Shown piece by piece: positions 34,580-42,902 of a stretch of DNA of 61,735 nucleotides (position 1 is its first letter; each line of letters begins with the position of its first letter). Under the pieces are notes generated by a model that was not told the origin of the DNA, made no database searches, and was given only the letters and a program-made list of their open reading frames with translations. The position numbers and the translations under genes are program-made. The stretch spans positions 1 to 61,735 of the forward strand of contig JAFWPR010000005.1 in the NCBI GenBank assembly GCA_017545225.1, in the 5' to 3' direction. This DNA comes from Clostridia bacterium. GTDB lineage: Bacteria; Bacillota; Clostridia; Oscillospirales; CAG-272.

Positions 34580-36559
34580 ATGAAAAAACTGCTTTCCGCA
34601 ATACTTGTCGTCGTCATGGCCGCGGCGTCCGCCTCGTTCGCCGTTTCGGCCGAGGACGAATTCGTCATCACGGACGGCGTGCTGGAAAAATACAACGGCA
34701 CCGCGGCGGAGGTCGTCATTCCCGACGGCGTGATCGCTCTGGGCGATCTCGCCTTCGACGGTAATTCCGCCGTCGAAAAGATCTACGTGTCCGACACAGT
34801 CGGGACCGTCGGATATTCGACGTTCCGCAGCTGCGCGAACCTGACGGAGCTTCACCTCGGTTCTTCGGTGAACAAGCTCGGCGACAACGCCATTTGGAAG
34901 TCGTACAAGCTGACCGTCATAACGGTTGACGAGGACAATCCTTACCTCACCGCCGCGGACAACGTGGTTTACTCGAAGGACCTCACCGCTCTCGTTCTCT
35001 TCCCCGGCGGGTATTCGGGCGAATTCGTCATTCCCGATCACGTCACGAAGATCAGCGACTACTCGTTCTTCGGCTGCGAAAACGTCACTTCCCTCATCAT
35101 CCCCGACAGCGTCACGGAGATCGGAAGTCACGCATTCTGGGGACTCTCCGGGATTGAGAGCATCGACCTCCCGGACGGGATCACGAAGATCGCGGAGAAA
35201 ACCTTCTGCGAATGTACCTCCCTGAAGTCCCTGTATATCCCCGACGGGGTGAAATCGATCGAATTCCGCTCGATATGGGATTGTACGGCTCTTGAAACGG
35301 TCCACCTTCCCGATTCCCTCGTCACCCTCGGAGAAGACGCGTTTTACAACTGTCCCCTGACGTCGGTCACCATCCCCGCGGGGACCGAAACCGTCGCCAA
35401 GAGGGCGTTCGTCCAGTGCAAGTCCCTCGAAAAGATCATATTCGAGGGCGACGCTCCGTCGAACACGGACAAGCAGCTGGCGTTCAAGTGCAGCAAAGCG
35501 AAGATCTACTATAACGAAAACGCTTCGGGCTTTGACGGCGAGTCGTTTGCGGGTTACGGCAAGGTGACTTTTTCCGACTGCGAAACGGGTCACTATTATC
35601 AGTACGTCTCGCCCTGCGATACCGAAGACGTCCCCTGCGGCGGCTTCCTGAAAGACCTTTACGCGTGCGCCGGGTGCGGGAAAGAGATGCTCAAAACCAC
35701 CGACGCGGTGCGGGAGCACGAGATCGTCCGCCGCGACGCGAAGGCTCCCACCTGTACCGAACCGGGCAATTACGAGTATGACGAGTGCCTCAACTGCGAC
35801 TATACGACTTACGTACAGATCCCAGTCACGGATCACGATTATCAGGCGACCGTCCGCGAGGCGACCTGCACGGAGCGGGGGTATACGGAATACACGTGCT
35901 CCGTCTGCGGGCACAGCTATGTGGAGTACACGGAACCGTCCGGCCATGATTTCGGAGAGGACGGCTCTTCCGAGACCTGCTCAATATGTGGAGAGAAAAA
36001 TCCCGACTACGCGCCGACGCCGCAGACCGTTTTTACCGACGTGAAGCCGGACGCCTTTTACGCCGAGGCGGTGGGGTGGGCTCTCGCAAAGGGCATAACG
36101 AAAGGAACGAGCGATACCGCGTTCTCCCCCGAAGAAGGGTGCACGAGAGCGCAGGTCGTCACGTTCCTGTGGCGCGCGGCGGGCGAGCCCGAGCCCGCGG
36201 CGGCAAACAATCCGTTCGGAGACGTCGGCGCGAAGGATTATTACTTCAAAGCGGTACTGTGGGCTGTGGAGAAGAACGTGACGACCGGGACCTCCCCGAC
36301 TGCGTTCAGCCCGTCGGAGACCTGCACGAGAGCGCAGATCGTGACGTTCCTTTGGAGGTATAACGGCGCTCCCGAGCCCGAAAGCGGCCGGAATCCCTTC
36401 ACCGACGTGAAGAGGTCGGAGTATTTCCGTAAAGCGGTGCTGTGGGCGGTGGAAAACGGGATCACCCTTGGTACATCTGCCACGGAATTCAGTCCCTCCG
36501 ACGTCTGCACAAGAGGCCAGGTGGTCACGTTCCTGTATCGATCGTTTCGGGTTCAATGA
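34580..36559 (+). CDS. Secreted leucine-rich-repeat protein with three SLH domains
   Basis: 659 aa. Signal peptide (1-25, ending FAVSA). Residues ~30-320 are BspA-type leucine-rich repeats (repeated VVIPDGVIALGDLAF-like and SLIIPDSVTEIGSHAF units). Residues ~340-480 form Cys-rich repeats (CAGCG, CLNCD, CSVCG, CSICG with HDY/HDF), resembling zinc-ribbon-like surface repeats. The C-terminus holds three S-layer-homology domains (~487-545, 550-605, 610-659) with TRAQVVTFLWR-type motifs, which attach proteins to pyruvylated wall polymers. ATG follows GGAGGGAG. A cell-surface adhesin or structural role is inferred. Confidence 0.9.
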   Translation: MKKLLSAILVVVMAAASASFAVSAEDEFVITDGVLEKYNGTAAEVVIPDGVIALGDLAFDGNSAVEKIYVSDTVGTVGYSTFRSCANLTELHLGSSVNKLGDNAIWKSYKLTVITVDEDNPYLTAADNVVYSKDLTALVLFPGGYSGEFVIPDHVTKISDYSFFGCENVTSLIIPDSVTEIGSHAFWGLSGIESIDLPDGITKIAEKTFCECTSLKSLYIPDGVKSIEFRSIWDCTALETVHLPDSLVTLGEDAFYNCPLTSVTIPAGTETVAKRAFVQCKSLEKIIFEGDAPSNTDKQLAFKCSKAKIYYNENASGFDGESFAGYGKVTFSDCETGHYYQYVSPCDTEDVPCGGFLKDLYACAGCGKEMLKTTDAVREHEIVRRDAKAPTCTEPGNYEYDECLNCDYTTYVQIPVTDHDYQATVREATCTERGYTEYTCSVCGHSYVEYTEPSGHDFGEDGSSETCSICGEKNPDYAPTPQTVFTDVKPDAFYAEAVGWALAKGITKGTSDTAFSPEEGCTRAQVVTFLWRAAGEPEPAAANNPFGDVGAKDYYFKAVLWAVEKNVTTGTSPTAFSPSETCTRAQIVTFLWRYNGAPEPESGRNPFTDVKRSEYFRKAVLWAVENGITLGTSATEFSPSDVCTRGQVVTFLYRSFRVQ

Positions 36560-36798
36560 GAAATGAATGCGAGGGGACTTTTTGAAAAAAGTCCCCTCGC
36601 GCTCCTTCAAAAACTTTTCCGAAAATAGCCGCGAAATACTTCGCGGCTTGGGTTTTTTATGGGGCGAAGTTCTCTCCTCGCCTCTGACGGGAAGCGGAAA
36701 ACAAAGACAAGACGAAAAGCACGGGCGCGGAGTATTCCGCGCCCTGATTATAAAAGTTTTGGGGGTGTGGGGGACTTTTTCAAAAGTCCCCCGCGTTC
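36560..36798. repeat. Hairpin-rich intergenic block between the LRR-SLH gene and spo0A
   Basis: Four hairpins in 240 bp: GCGAGGGGACTTTTT/AAAAAGTCCCCTCGC (36569-36600); GCCGCGAA/TTCGCGGC with a T tract (36628-36658, a plus terminator); GGCGCGGA/TCCGCGCC (36724-36744); and GGGGGACTTTTT/AAAAGTCCCCC at the end (36772-36794). The segment AAAGTTTTGGGGGTGTGGGGG between the last two resembles 55289-55312. No gene is seen. Confidence 0.75.
36628..36658 (+). terminator. Terminator of the LRR-SLH gene
   Basis: GCCGCGAA-ATAC-TTCGCGGC followed by TTGGGTTTTTT. Confidence 0.75.
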
Positions 36799-37599
36799 TT
36801 ATCTGATCTTGTATTTCAATCTGAGATTATCCGCTATCATCGCGATGAACTCCGAATTCGTCGGTTTTCCGCGGCTGTTCTGGATGGTGTAGCCGAAGTA
36901 GGAGTTCAGCGTATCCACGTCGCCGCGGTCCCACGCCACCTCGATCGCGTGGCGGATCGCGCGTTCCACGCGCGAGGTCGTCGTGCTGTACTGTTTGGCG
37001 ACGGAGGGATAGAGGACTTTCGTCACCGAATTGATTATATTGCTGTCGGAGACGGTCATCATGATCGCGGTGCGGAGGTACTGGTAACCCTTGATATGGG
37101 CGGGGACGCCGATCTGATGGATGATCTTCGTCACCTGCGTCTCGATATCGACGCCGTCCGGCGCCGTACCGTTCGCTCCGCCGTTCGCACCGCTCACGGC
37201 GGGCGCGCGGTCTCTCGAAATACCGCGGTTTTTCAGAATCGTCTCGATCGAGTCGGCGAGGGCGGCGCAGTCGACCGGTTTCGTCATGCACACCTCCGCG
37301 CCGGCGCGGTTGGCTTCCATAAACAGTTTCTGGCTCGGCGTCGGGGAGATCAGAATGAACGACGGCGGCGTGCCGCCCGCCTCCCGGCACCGCCTTATCA
37401 GCCCGACGCCGTCGATCCGGTCGAGCCAGGCGTCGCAAACGACGACGTCGAACTGCCCCGTTCTGACGGAGGAGAGCGCTTCGTCTCCCGTCGCCGCCTC
37501 GCTCACCGCGCCGATCCCCCTTTTCACGATATAGTCCCTGCACGTTTTTCTGACTTCCGCGTTTTCGTCCGCTATAAGTATTTTGACGGATCTCATCAT
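36799..37599 (-). CDS. spo0A: Sporulation master regulator Spo0A
   Basis: 266 aa. Receiver domain (1-120) with acidic pocket D11/E12, phospho-acceptor Asp56 (VVVCDAWLD) and the conserved Lys107 (MTKPVD). A variable linker rich in Gly and Asn (~125-150) leads to the Spo0A DNA-binding domain (~155-266), where [14 protein letters not shown] and [22 protein letters not shown] are diagnostic. Phosphorylated Spo0A starts sporulation and binds 0A boxes. The ATG at 37599 is chosen because GGAAGGA precedes it; a second ATG is the next codon. A strong sigma-A promoter lies upstream. The ISPTPSQ segment replaces the usual switch-threonine surroundings in part. Confidence 0.97.
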   Translation of the reverse strand: MMRSVKILIADENAEVRKTCRDYIVKRGIGAVSEAATGDEALSSVRTGQFDVVVCDAWLDRIDGVGLIRRCREAGGTPPSFILISPTPSQKLFMEANRAGAEVCMTKPVDCAALADSIETILKNRGISRDRAPAVSGANGGANGTAPDGVDIETQVTKIIHQIGVPAHIKGYQYLRTAIMMTVSDSNIINSVTKVLYPSVAKQYSTTTSRVERAIRHAIEVAWDRGDVDTLNSYFGYTIQNSRGKPTNSEFIAMIADNLRLKYKIR

Positions 37600-37643
37600 T
37601 TTTCGATGTCCTTCCTTTCTCACGTTCTCACGTTTGCATCCAT

Positions 37644-37672
37644 ATTTTACCATATCTGCCAATTCATTTCAA
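37644..37672 (-). promoter_or_regulatory. Sigma-A promoter of spo0A
   Basis: Minus strand TTGAAA (37667-37672), 17-bp spacer, TAAAAT (37644-37649). I did not find a clear sigma-H promoter or a full 0A box, although I could not scan exhaustively. Confidence 0.85.
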
Positions 37673-37756
37673 GTATCACCCCCGCGAAATAATCAACAAA
37701 AAATCGAGCGGGAAATTGGTAAAAAATGACAATTATGGAAATTACAGAAAAGAAGC

Positions 37757-37785
37757 GCAAAAAAACCGCACCACGGAGGTGCGGT
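37757..37785 (-). terminator. Terminator of the YfcE-type gene
   Basis: ACCGCAC/GTGCGGT stem (37765-37785) followed on the minus strand by TTTTTTT. Confidence 0.8.
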
Positions 37786-37821
37786 GATCTTTGATCTAAC
37801 GGTCGTGTTTTACCGGCTTTT

Positions 37822-38328
37822 TCAGTCGAAGAACCGATGCGACGTAATGAACTTCCCGTTCTTCGTCTCGACGATCCCGTAGGACGCGCGCCAGCCGGCT
37901 CCTGCCGAACCCGGGTTGAAAAAGCGGATCCTCTTTCCGGACGGACTTTCCTCCCACCCGTCGAACGGGTCGTGGGTGTGACCGTAGAGGACGAGGTCGG
38001 CTCCGATCTCTTCCGCGTGCGCGGCGAGCGCCGACATTCCGAACTTAACGCGGTATTTATGACCGTGACAGCAGAGGATGCGAACGCCGTCCGGGGATAT
38101 CACCGTCTCGTCGGGGACGTCCGCCCACAGGCGCCGCTCGAAAAACTGCTCGCCGTTTCCGATCACCATCGCCGTCGCGATACCGTCGAGCAGATCTCCG
38201 ACGCGCCCCATGTCTGAGAGCCCGTCGCCGAGGTGGATCGCGAGATCGACGGTCCCTTTGTGCTCTCTCAGGGCGGATGCGAGATATTTCGGGTTGCCGT
38301 GCGAATCGGAGAAAACGAGTATCTTCAT
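37822..38328 (-). CDS. Metallophosphoesterase, YfcE/MJ0936 type
   Basis: 168-aa cytoplasmic phosphodiesterase with a calcineurin-like fold. All metal-site motifs are present: DSHGN (8-12), GD (34-35 in HLGDGLSDM), GNGE (where classical members have GNCD), CHGH (about 88-91) and GHTHDP (115-120). The GNGE variant replaces the usual Asn-Cys-Asp. Length is standard. Substrate unknown in most of the family. ATG preceded by AAGGAA. A divergent promoter region separates it from the small genes at 38392. Confidence 0.92.
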   Translation of the reverse strand: MKILVFSDSHGNPKYLASALREHKGTVDLAIHLGDGLSDMGRVGDLLDGIATAMVIGNGEQFFERRLWADVPDETVISPDGVRILCCHGHKYRVKFGMSALAAHAEEIGADLVLYGHTHDPFDGWEESPSGKRIRFFNPGSAGAGWRASYGIVETKNGKFITSHRFFD

Positions 38329-38391
38329 CGGGCGTTCCTTTCACTTTATCGGGTCGTTTTCATATAATGAATATGCGAGGGGGTGACGGAA

Positions 38392-38607
38392 TTGAAATTT
38401 GACAGAAAAACGGTCGATATGCTCGCCGGGATGCCGGACGAAAAGCTCGGCGCGCTCGCTTCTCTGCTTGCCGCGTCGAAAGGGCTCACGCGCGACGGCG
38501 GGATAAAGCCCGATTCGGCGCGCAAACTCAAAGAAGTAATGAGAAACCTGAGCGACGCGGACGTCGACCGGATAAACGAACTTATCGAGATCTACAAAAA
38601 CAACTGA
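38392..38607 (+). CDS. Small protein of unknown function, first of a three-gene group
   Basis: 71 aa, helical, no signal peptide. Repeated short helices (VDMLAGMPDEKLGALASLLAA, ARKLKEVMRNLSDADVDRIN). I choose the TTG start at 38392 because AGGGGGTGA stands 6 bp upstream; a GTG at 38383 lies inside that site. A TATAAT box occurs at 38363-38368 without a good -35. It is followed by two further small genes at 13-bp and 21-bp gaps. Similar small genes occur in Clostridia near sporulation loci, but I cannot name the family. Confidence 0.65.
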   Translation: MKFDRKTVDMLAGMPDEKLGALASLLAASKGLTRDGGIKPDSARKLKEVMRNLSDADVDRINELIEIYKNN

Positions 38608-38620
38608 AAGGAGAGAGACG

Positions 38621-38974
38621 ATGGACGACGCGAAGGGCGACCTCGGCGGGATGATCGAAAAACTCATGGGAGACCCGCAGGTCGCGGATCTTGTGAAGAA
38701 ACTCAAAGAGGGAGACTCGGGCGGGGACGGGAAAGACGCCGGTCCCGCCCCGGACGCGGGCGGCGGGAGCGCCGCAGACGTCGGCTCGATACTCGATTCG
38801 CTCAGTCCGCTTCTGAAGACGGCCGGACGCGCGTCGGCGGGCACCGAGAACAGGAACAGACTTCTTGCAGCGCTGAAACCGTACGTGAACGGCGAGAGGC
38901 GCGATATGATCGACAAGGTGACGTCGATCTCGAAACTCACCTCGATCCTCGACGCCGCGACAGGAAATAAATAG
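38621..38974 (+). CDS. Small Gly/Asp-rich-linker protein, second of the group
   Basis: 117 aa, no signal peptide. An N-terminal helical hairpin (GGMIEKLMGDPQVADLVKKL), a Gly/Asp/Pro linker (~30-55), then a conserved-looking helical block NRLLAALKPYVNGERRDMID followed by VTSISKLTSIL. The 'LL-x-AL-K/R-PY-x5-RR' block is common in clostridial hypothetical proteins. GGAGAGAG before the ATG. Likely co-expressed with both neighbours. Function unknown; a sporulation role is only a guess from company. Confidence 0.65.
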   Translation: MDDAKGDLGGMIEKLMGDPQVADLVKKLKEGDSGGDGKDAGPAPDAGGGSAADVGSILDSLSPLLKTAGRASAGTENRNRLLAALKPYVNGERRDMIDKVTSISKLTSILDAATGNK

Positions 38975-38995
38975 CGGCGGTAAGGAGGGTGAGAT

Positions 38996-39421
38996 ATGTA
39001 CAGCAGATACGTGAAGAAGGGCGGCGACGGCCTCTCCGAGGAGGAGAGAGAGATCGCGAAATACGGTCTGCCGCCCAAATACGACGGAAACAGATTCAGA
39101 AGACCGCCGAGGGACGAAGACCGGGAAGACCGGCAGGGTCCCGGACCCCGTCCGCCTGAAGAGGCGGGTGAAAGACCGACCCCGCCGCGCTTTCCGCACG
39201 GGGCGGCGCCGGGTCCTCACCGGGACGGTGACGCATCTCCGCACCGGGACGGTGACGGAGGGAAGATCGAGCGGCTGATCGAGTCGCTCGGCGAGCGTCT
39301 CGGAACAGAGGAGATCCTCATACTCGCCCTTATACTTATCCTTTCCGGCTCCGGAGGCGGGGAGTGCGAGGATGCGGGAGACGTTATCCTCCTGCTCGCT
39401 CTGCTTCTGATACTAGGGTAA
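38996..39421 (+). CDS. Small protein with Pro/Arg-rich core and hydrophobic Leu/Ile tail
   Basis: 141 aa. A charged Pro/Arg/Gly-rich middle (~30-85, with the near-repeat HRDGDASPHRDGDGG) and a C-terminal pair of hydrophobic stretches (ILILALILILS and VILLLALLLILG) joined by an acidic GECEDAGD turn. Small clostridial proteins with this Leu/Ile tail often lie near sporulation genes and may insert in membranes. GGAGGGTGAG precedes the ATG. Its TAA stop lies inside a small palindrome. Confidence 0.65.
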   Translation: MYSRYVKKGGDGLSEEEREIAKYGLPPKYDGNRFRRPPRDEDREDRQGPGPRPPEEAGERPTPPRFPHGAAPGPHRDGDASPHRDGDGGKIERLIESLGERLGTEEILILALILILSGSGGGECEDAGDVILLLALLLILG

Positions 39422-39453
39422 CTCCTGTTACCCTAGGGTAACTTCTGTTACCC
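39414..39453. repeat. Tandem GGGTAAC/GTTACCC palindromes at convergent gene ends
   Basis: Two adjacent hairpins, TAGGGTAAC-tcct-GTTACCC and TAGGGTAAC-ttct-GTTACCC (20-bp tandem unit). The TAA stop of the plus gene (39419-39421) lies in the first, the stop of the minus gene (39448-39450) in the second. No T tract follows. Confidence 0.9.
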
Positions 39454-40440
39454 CATGCTGAAATCCGCCAGTTCCCCGACGACGGTATCGGGGTCGAACG
39501 ACGGATAAAGGTCTTTGAATTCCTCCGGCACGGCGTCGGGGAAAACGGTCATGGAGAAACCCGCCCCGCGCCCCGTCACGTCGACGGCAATACCGGACGC
39601 TGCGGAGAGATACGCCGCGAGAGACAGTTTTTCAAGACAGCGCGGCAGCCGAGCGGCAAGCGAAAGAAGATCCCGCGATCCCGAAAACGCGTCTTTGAGA
39701 GCGCCCGCGTCCTCCGCCTCGAGGATCACCTCGGCGGCTCCGCCGCGCGCGGCGATCCGCACGGAGGTTTCGTGGCTGTCCGACGTTGAGTTCAGCGCGG
39801 ATACGAGCAGGGAAAAGATCGTCGAAAACGCGCCCGCGGAAACGGACGCCGAAAGAGGCGCCGCCTCGACGGACCCCGTCAGCCCGACGGTCCCGCAGCA
39901 CAGTTCCGGATACGCCGAAAGGCGGCGGACGACCGTGCGGATCAGCGCCTCGAGCGATTTCGTCCCGTCGATCCCCGCGCGTTTTTTCATCTCGCATGCG
40001 AGATGGTAAAGCGGAAAATCGCCCGGCGGGGACGCATCCCCGCCGTTCAGAACGGAGATCACCGGTCTGATCCGCTCCGGAAGCTGTTCGATTATGAAAT
40101 CGGGAAAACGGACGGTCGCGTTCTTCCCCTCGACCAGATAAACGACGGTGTGATTCCCGGAAAAGACGCGGTTTTTTACGGCGACCGCCGTGCCGAACCG
40201 ACGGCTTTTCAGATCGAATACGGCGACGTTCGCCGCGAACGAGGCGGGATCGCGCGCGGGAGTGGGAGCTGTGGCACAAAACTCCGACAGCCTCGCGGCG
40301 TCGGAGTCGGTGAGCATTGAAAAAAGCGAGTCCCCGTCCCTCGGGGACGACCCGGGCGGAAACACGTCGACCGTCTTTCCCGTCCCGTCAAGTACGAGCC
40401 CGCGATCCCACGGCGGGCTCTTTTTTTCTTTGAGGTCCAT
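39448..40440 (-). CDS. Protein of unknown function in the parvulin operon
   Basis: 330 aa, soluble, no signal peptide. The C-terminal third (LLSLAARLPRCLEKLSLAAYL, then IAVDVTGRGAGFSMTVFPD) loosely recalls a degenerate histidine-kinase-type ATP domain, and the N-terminal part (FSMLTDSDAARLSEFC, AVFDLKSRRFGTAVAV) loosely recalls a PAS-like sensor fold. Neither is certain. No conserved catalytic His is visible. It is the third gene of the operon (19-bp gap) and has a GGAGAGG site. Confidence 0.6.
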   Translation of the reverse strand: MDLKEKKSPPWDRGLVLDGTGKTVDVFPPGSSPRDGDSLFSMLTDSDAARLSEFCATAPTPARDPASFAANVAVFDLKSRRFGTAVAVKNRVFSGNHTVVYLVEGKNATVRFPDFIIEQLPERIRPVISVLNGGDASPPGDFPLYHLACEMKKRAGIDGTKSLEALIRTVVRRLSAYPELCCGTVGLTGSVEAAPLSASVSAGAFSTIFSLLVSALNSTSDSHETSVRIAARGGAAEVILEAEDAGALKDAFSGSRDLLSLAARLPRCLEKLSLAAYLSAASGIAVDVTGRGAGFSMTVFPDAVPEEFKDLYPSFDPDTVVGELADFSMG

Positions 40441-40459
40441 TTTGCCTCTCCGCGTTTGA

Positions 40460-41680
40460 TCAGTTGCCTGCTCCCCACGGTTCCGCTTCGGTCGCTTCCT
40501 CCGTCTCGGTCTCCGTTTCGGGTTCTTCGGTCTGTTCCGGCATGGTGTCGTATTTATCTTTTGTCATTGCGTTTTCGTTCGTTCTGTCATCGATCGGCGG
40601 TTCTTCGGTCTCGACCTTCGAGGACGATTCTTCCTGTTTGGAACTCATATCGGCGACGTAAGCGGTGAACTGTACGTTCCCGACGCCCATATCGACGAGA
40701 GCCCGGTACGCTCCGCGAGCCGCGGCGGAGGAGTCCGCCGTGACGACGGCTCTGAGATTGTACGAGGCGAAATTGCCTCGGATGCTGTAACATTCCGATC
40801 CGACGGACGCGTAAACGCCCTCCTCGCCCGCCGAGGAGTCGGTCGGGATCCCCACGGCGAGAAGATCGACGTATTCGTAAAGGTTGACGATCTGCGCCGC
40901 CGTCGTCGTATCGAGGAACACTCGCGAGGGCAGGATCACGCCGAGGGACACGTCCCCCGAAACGGACCGTAACGCAGCGAGGTATTCGATCATTGCGGAA
41001 AGCGTGTTGAAATCGAGCGTTCCCTCTTCGGGGATCAGTCCGTCGATGAGGATCTCGTTCGGGTAAAGAGACGCCAGCTCGCCGATCACGGCTGTATCGA
41101 CGCTGAGGGCGAGAGCCGAGCCGTCGCCGCCGAGCGCCTCGGGAGTCGATCCGTATATCAGACTTACGCGGTATCCGCGTTTGGAAGCGACTGTTGCGAT
41201 ATCGTTTATCTCGCTCAGCGTGACGTTGATCCCGTCGCCGCCCGCCGATCCGTTCGGGACGGCCTGTCTCGTCAGTTCGGCGACCGCGGGGGAAACGTAG
41301 AGAAGCGACCCGCCGCGTGACACTCTCACCGACACCGCGTTGTAGAACGCCGGGAGGGAGATGATGCGGTCCATGAGGTCATCTTCGGAGACGGTCGCGA
41401 TATCAAGGTCCGCGGCGCAGATCTTCAGCTCGGGATCGTGCAGGAGCGCCTTGACGCCGGAAGGCAGAGTTCTCTCTTCCCTTCCGCCGCCCTCGGGGAA
41501 ATACGCTTCCGTTTCGTCAAGGACGCTCTCGGCGGACGCCGCCTTGTTTTTGAGATGCGTTCCGAGAAGGATGGAGAGCGCCGTTATCACGGCGGCCGCG
41601 ATAACGACGAACAGGATCCGGAACAGTATTTTCAGTTTTGTCCTTGTCGCGCCGGTATGGCGTCTTCGCGGTCTTTTCAT
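40460..41680 (-). CDS. Membrane-anchored protein with a barrel-like domain
   Basis: 406 aa. A basic N-terminus (RPRRRH), one membrane helix (~17-42), then a soluble domain (~75-330) with alternating strands and helices such as YRVSLIYGST, EILIDGLIPEEG, VSLGVILPSRVF and VDLLAVGIP, suggesting a TIM-barrel-like fold related to putative glycosidase or GH18-like families. The last 60 residues are a Glu/Thr-rich tail. The outward-facing side would be the barrel. Gap to the neighbouring genes is 11 and 19 bp. Activity unknown. Confidence 0.6.
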   Translation of the reverse strand: MKRPRRRHTGATRTKLKILFRILFVVIAAAVITALSILLGTHLKNKAASAESVLDETEAYFPEGGGREERTLPSGVKALLHDPELKICAADLDIATVSEDDLMDRIISLPAFYNAVSVRVSRGGSLLYVSPAVAELTRQAVPNGSAGGDGINVTLSEINDIATVASKRGYRVSLIYGSTPEALGGDGSALALSVDTAVIGELASLYPNEILIDGLIPEEGTLDFNTLSAMIEYLAALRSVSGDVSLGVILPSRVFLDTTTAAQIVNLYEYVDLLAVGIPTDSSAGEEGVYASVGSECYSIRGNFASYNLRAVVTADSSAAARGAYRALVDMGVGNVQFTAYVADMSSKQEESSSKVETEEPPIDDRTNENAMTKDKYDTMPEQTEEPETETETEEATEAEPWGAGN

Positions 41681-41691
41681 TTTACTGCCTT

Positions 41692-42675
41692 TCAGTTGAT
41701 CGAGAGAATATCCGTATCATCGAAAACGGAGGAATCGGTTATTCCGAGGGACTCAGCGCGCTCCTCGCACACGAGGGAGTACTGCGCGGTGAAGTAATCC
41801 TCGGAGAGTTTGTCGTAGTGGTTTTTCATATACTCGGCGTCTTTTTCAAGCCGCAGTATGACCGAGTATCCGGCGGGGGTCTTCACGACCTCGCTGATCT
41901 CGCCGATCCCGAGGGCGAACGCCGCGTCCTCGAACTCGCGATACATGAAACCGCGCATGAGATAATATCCCTGCGTCGAGCCGAACATATTCATATCTTC
42001 GCCGTAGCGGGAGATCAGCGCGTCGAAATCTTCGCCCCCCAGAGCGAGGGAACGGGCTTCCTCGGCGAGCTCACGCGCGCGCTCGTCCGTTCTGTTTTCC
42101 GTCGTCACGAGGATCTGTCTTACTCTGATGCATTCGTCGCTTTCGAGAAACGCGCGGACGCTTTTCTCATCCGACGTGATCTCTCCCGAATTGAGCATCG
42201 CGTAATACAGTTCGTCGCCGAGCGCGCCGGCTTTCGTGATGAAAGTATAGGCGTATTCGTTCATTCCCGCTTCGCGGATCGAAGCGAGAAATTCGCTCTC
42301 TCCGCCCGCGGAGGCGACGTCCGACGCCCGCATGGAATTCGCGGCCTCGACGACGGCGGGGTCGTCCGGACCTATCCCGTGATCCGCCGCGAGCGAGAGG
42401 ACGGCGTAAATCCCTTTAAGGTAATCGAGCGTCCCGGAGCGAAGTTCTTCCTTTATTTCGCTTGAGACTCCCTCTTCTCCGGAAAAAGCGTCTTCGCCGT
42501 ATTTCGCCTCGAGCGCCGCGCGTTCTGTGAGGACGGCGAACCTGAAGACGTCGTATCTCACGTCGATCCCGCCGAGCTTCATCACGACGGTCGAGTCCTT
42601 TGAGGCGCACCCCGAAAAGACCGCCGCAAGCAGGACGGATACGAGGATCAGCGCGATCGCTTTCATTCTTCTCAT
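41692..42675 (-). CDS. Lipoprotein foldase, parvulin-type peptidyl-prolyl isomerase
   Basis: 327 aa. Signal peptide with lipobox FSGCA (Cys ~22), so anchored on the outer face of the membrane. Helical N-domain (~30-175), then a parvulin-like domain (~180-290) with VRQILVTTENRTDERARELAEEA, FDALISRYGEDMN and FALGIGEISEVVKTPAGYSVIL. This is the PrsA/SurA-like layout: folding of exported proteins. It leads a three-gene minus operon from a consensus promoter. Several catalytic parvulin residues look substituted, so it may act mainly as a chaperone. Confidence 0.85.
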   Translation of the reverse strand: MRRMKAIALILVSVLLAAVFSGCASKDSTVVMKLGGIDVRYDVFRFAVLTERAALEAKYGEDAFSGEEGVSSEIKEELRSGTLDYLKGIYAVLSLAADHGIGPDDPAVVEAANSMRASDVASAGGESEFLASIREAGMNEYAYTFITKAGALGDELYYAMLNSGEITSDEKSVRAFLESDECIRVRQILVTTENRTDERARELAEEARSLALGGEDFDALISRYGEDMNMFGSTQGYYLMRGFMYREFEDAAFALGIGEISEVVKTPAGYSVILRLEKDAEYMKNHYDKLSEDYFTAQYSLVCEERAESLGITDSSVFDDTDILSIN

Positions 42676-42709
42676 AAGGCGGACGCTCCGTTTTCTTCAA
42701 TATACTAAA

Positions 42710-42738
42710 AGTATATATAAAACGGGGTGCGTTGTCAA
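42710..42738 (-). promoter_or_regulatory. Sigma-A promoter of the parvulin operon
   Basis: Minus strand: TTGACA (42733-42738), 17-bp spacer, TATACT (42710-42715). Confidence 0.9.
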
Positions 42739-42902
42739 TAGCCGCCGCCCGCGGCCGGGATGAGAGAAAAATTTCATATTTTTTCTCAAAAACGCCCAAA
42801 ATACGAGTAAAATATGGTATACTGTAATAGCATATGCGTATATGCGGCGGGGACAGCTCCGCATTAAATATCTCACAGGTCAAGAAAGGCGGATCATCTG
42901 CT

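Noticed and set aside
34580-36559. Cellulosome-type dockerin or cohesin system with the nearby EF-hand protein
   Set aside because: The EF-hand protein has only one loop and no signal peptide, and the surface protein has LRR and SLH domains but no cohesin.
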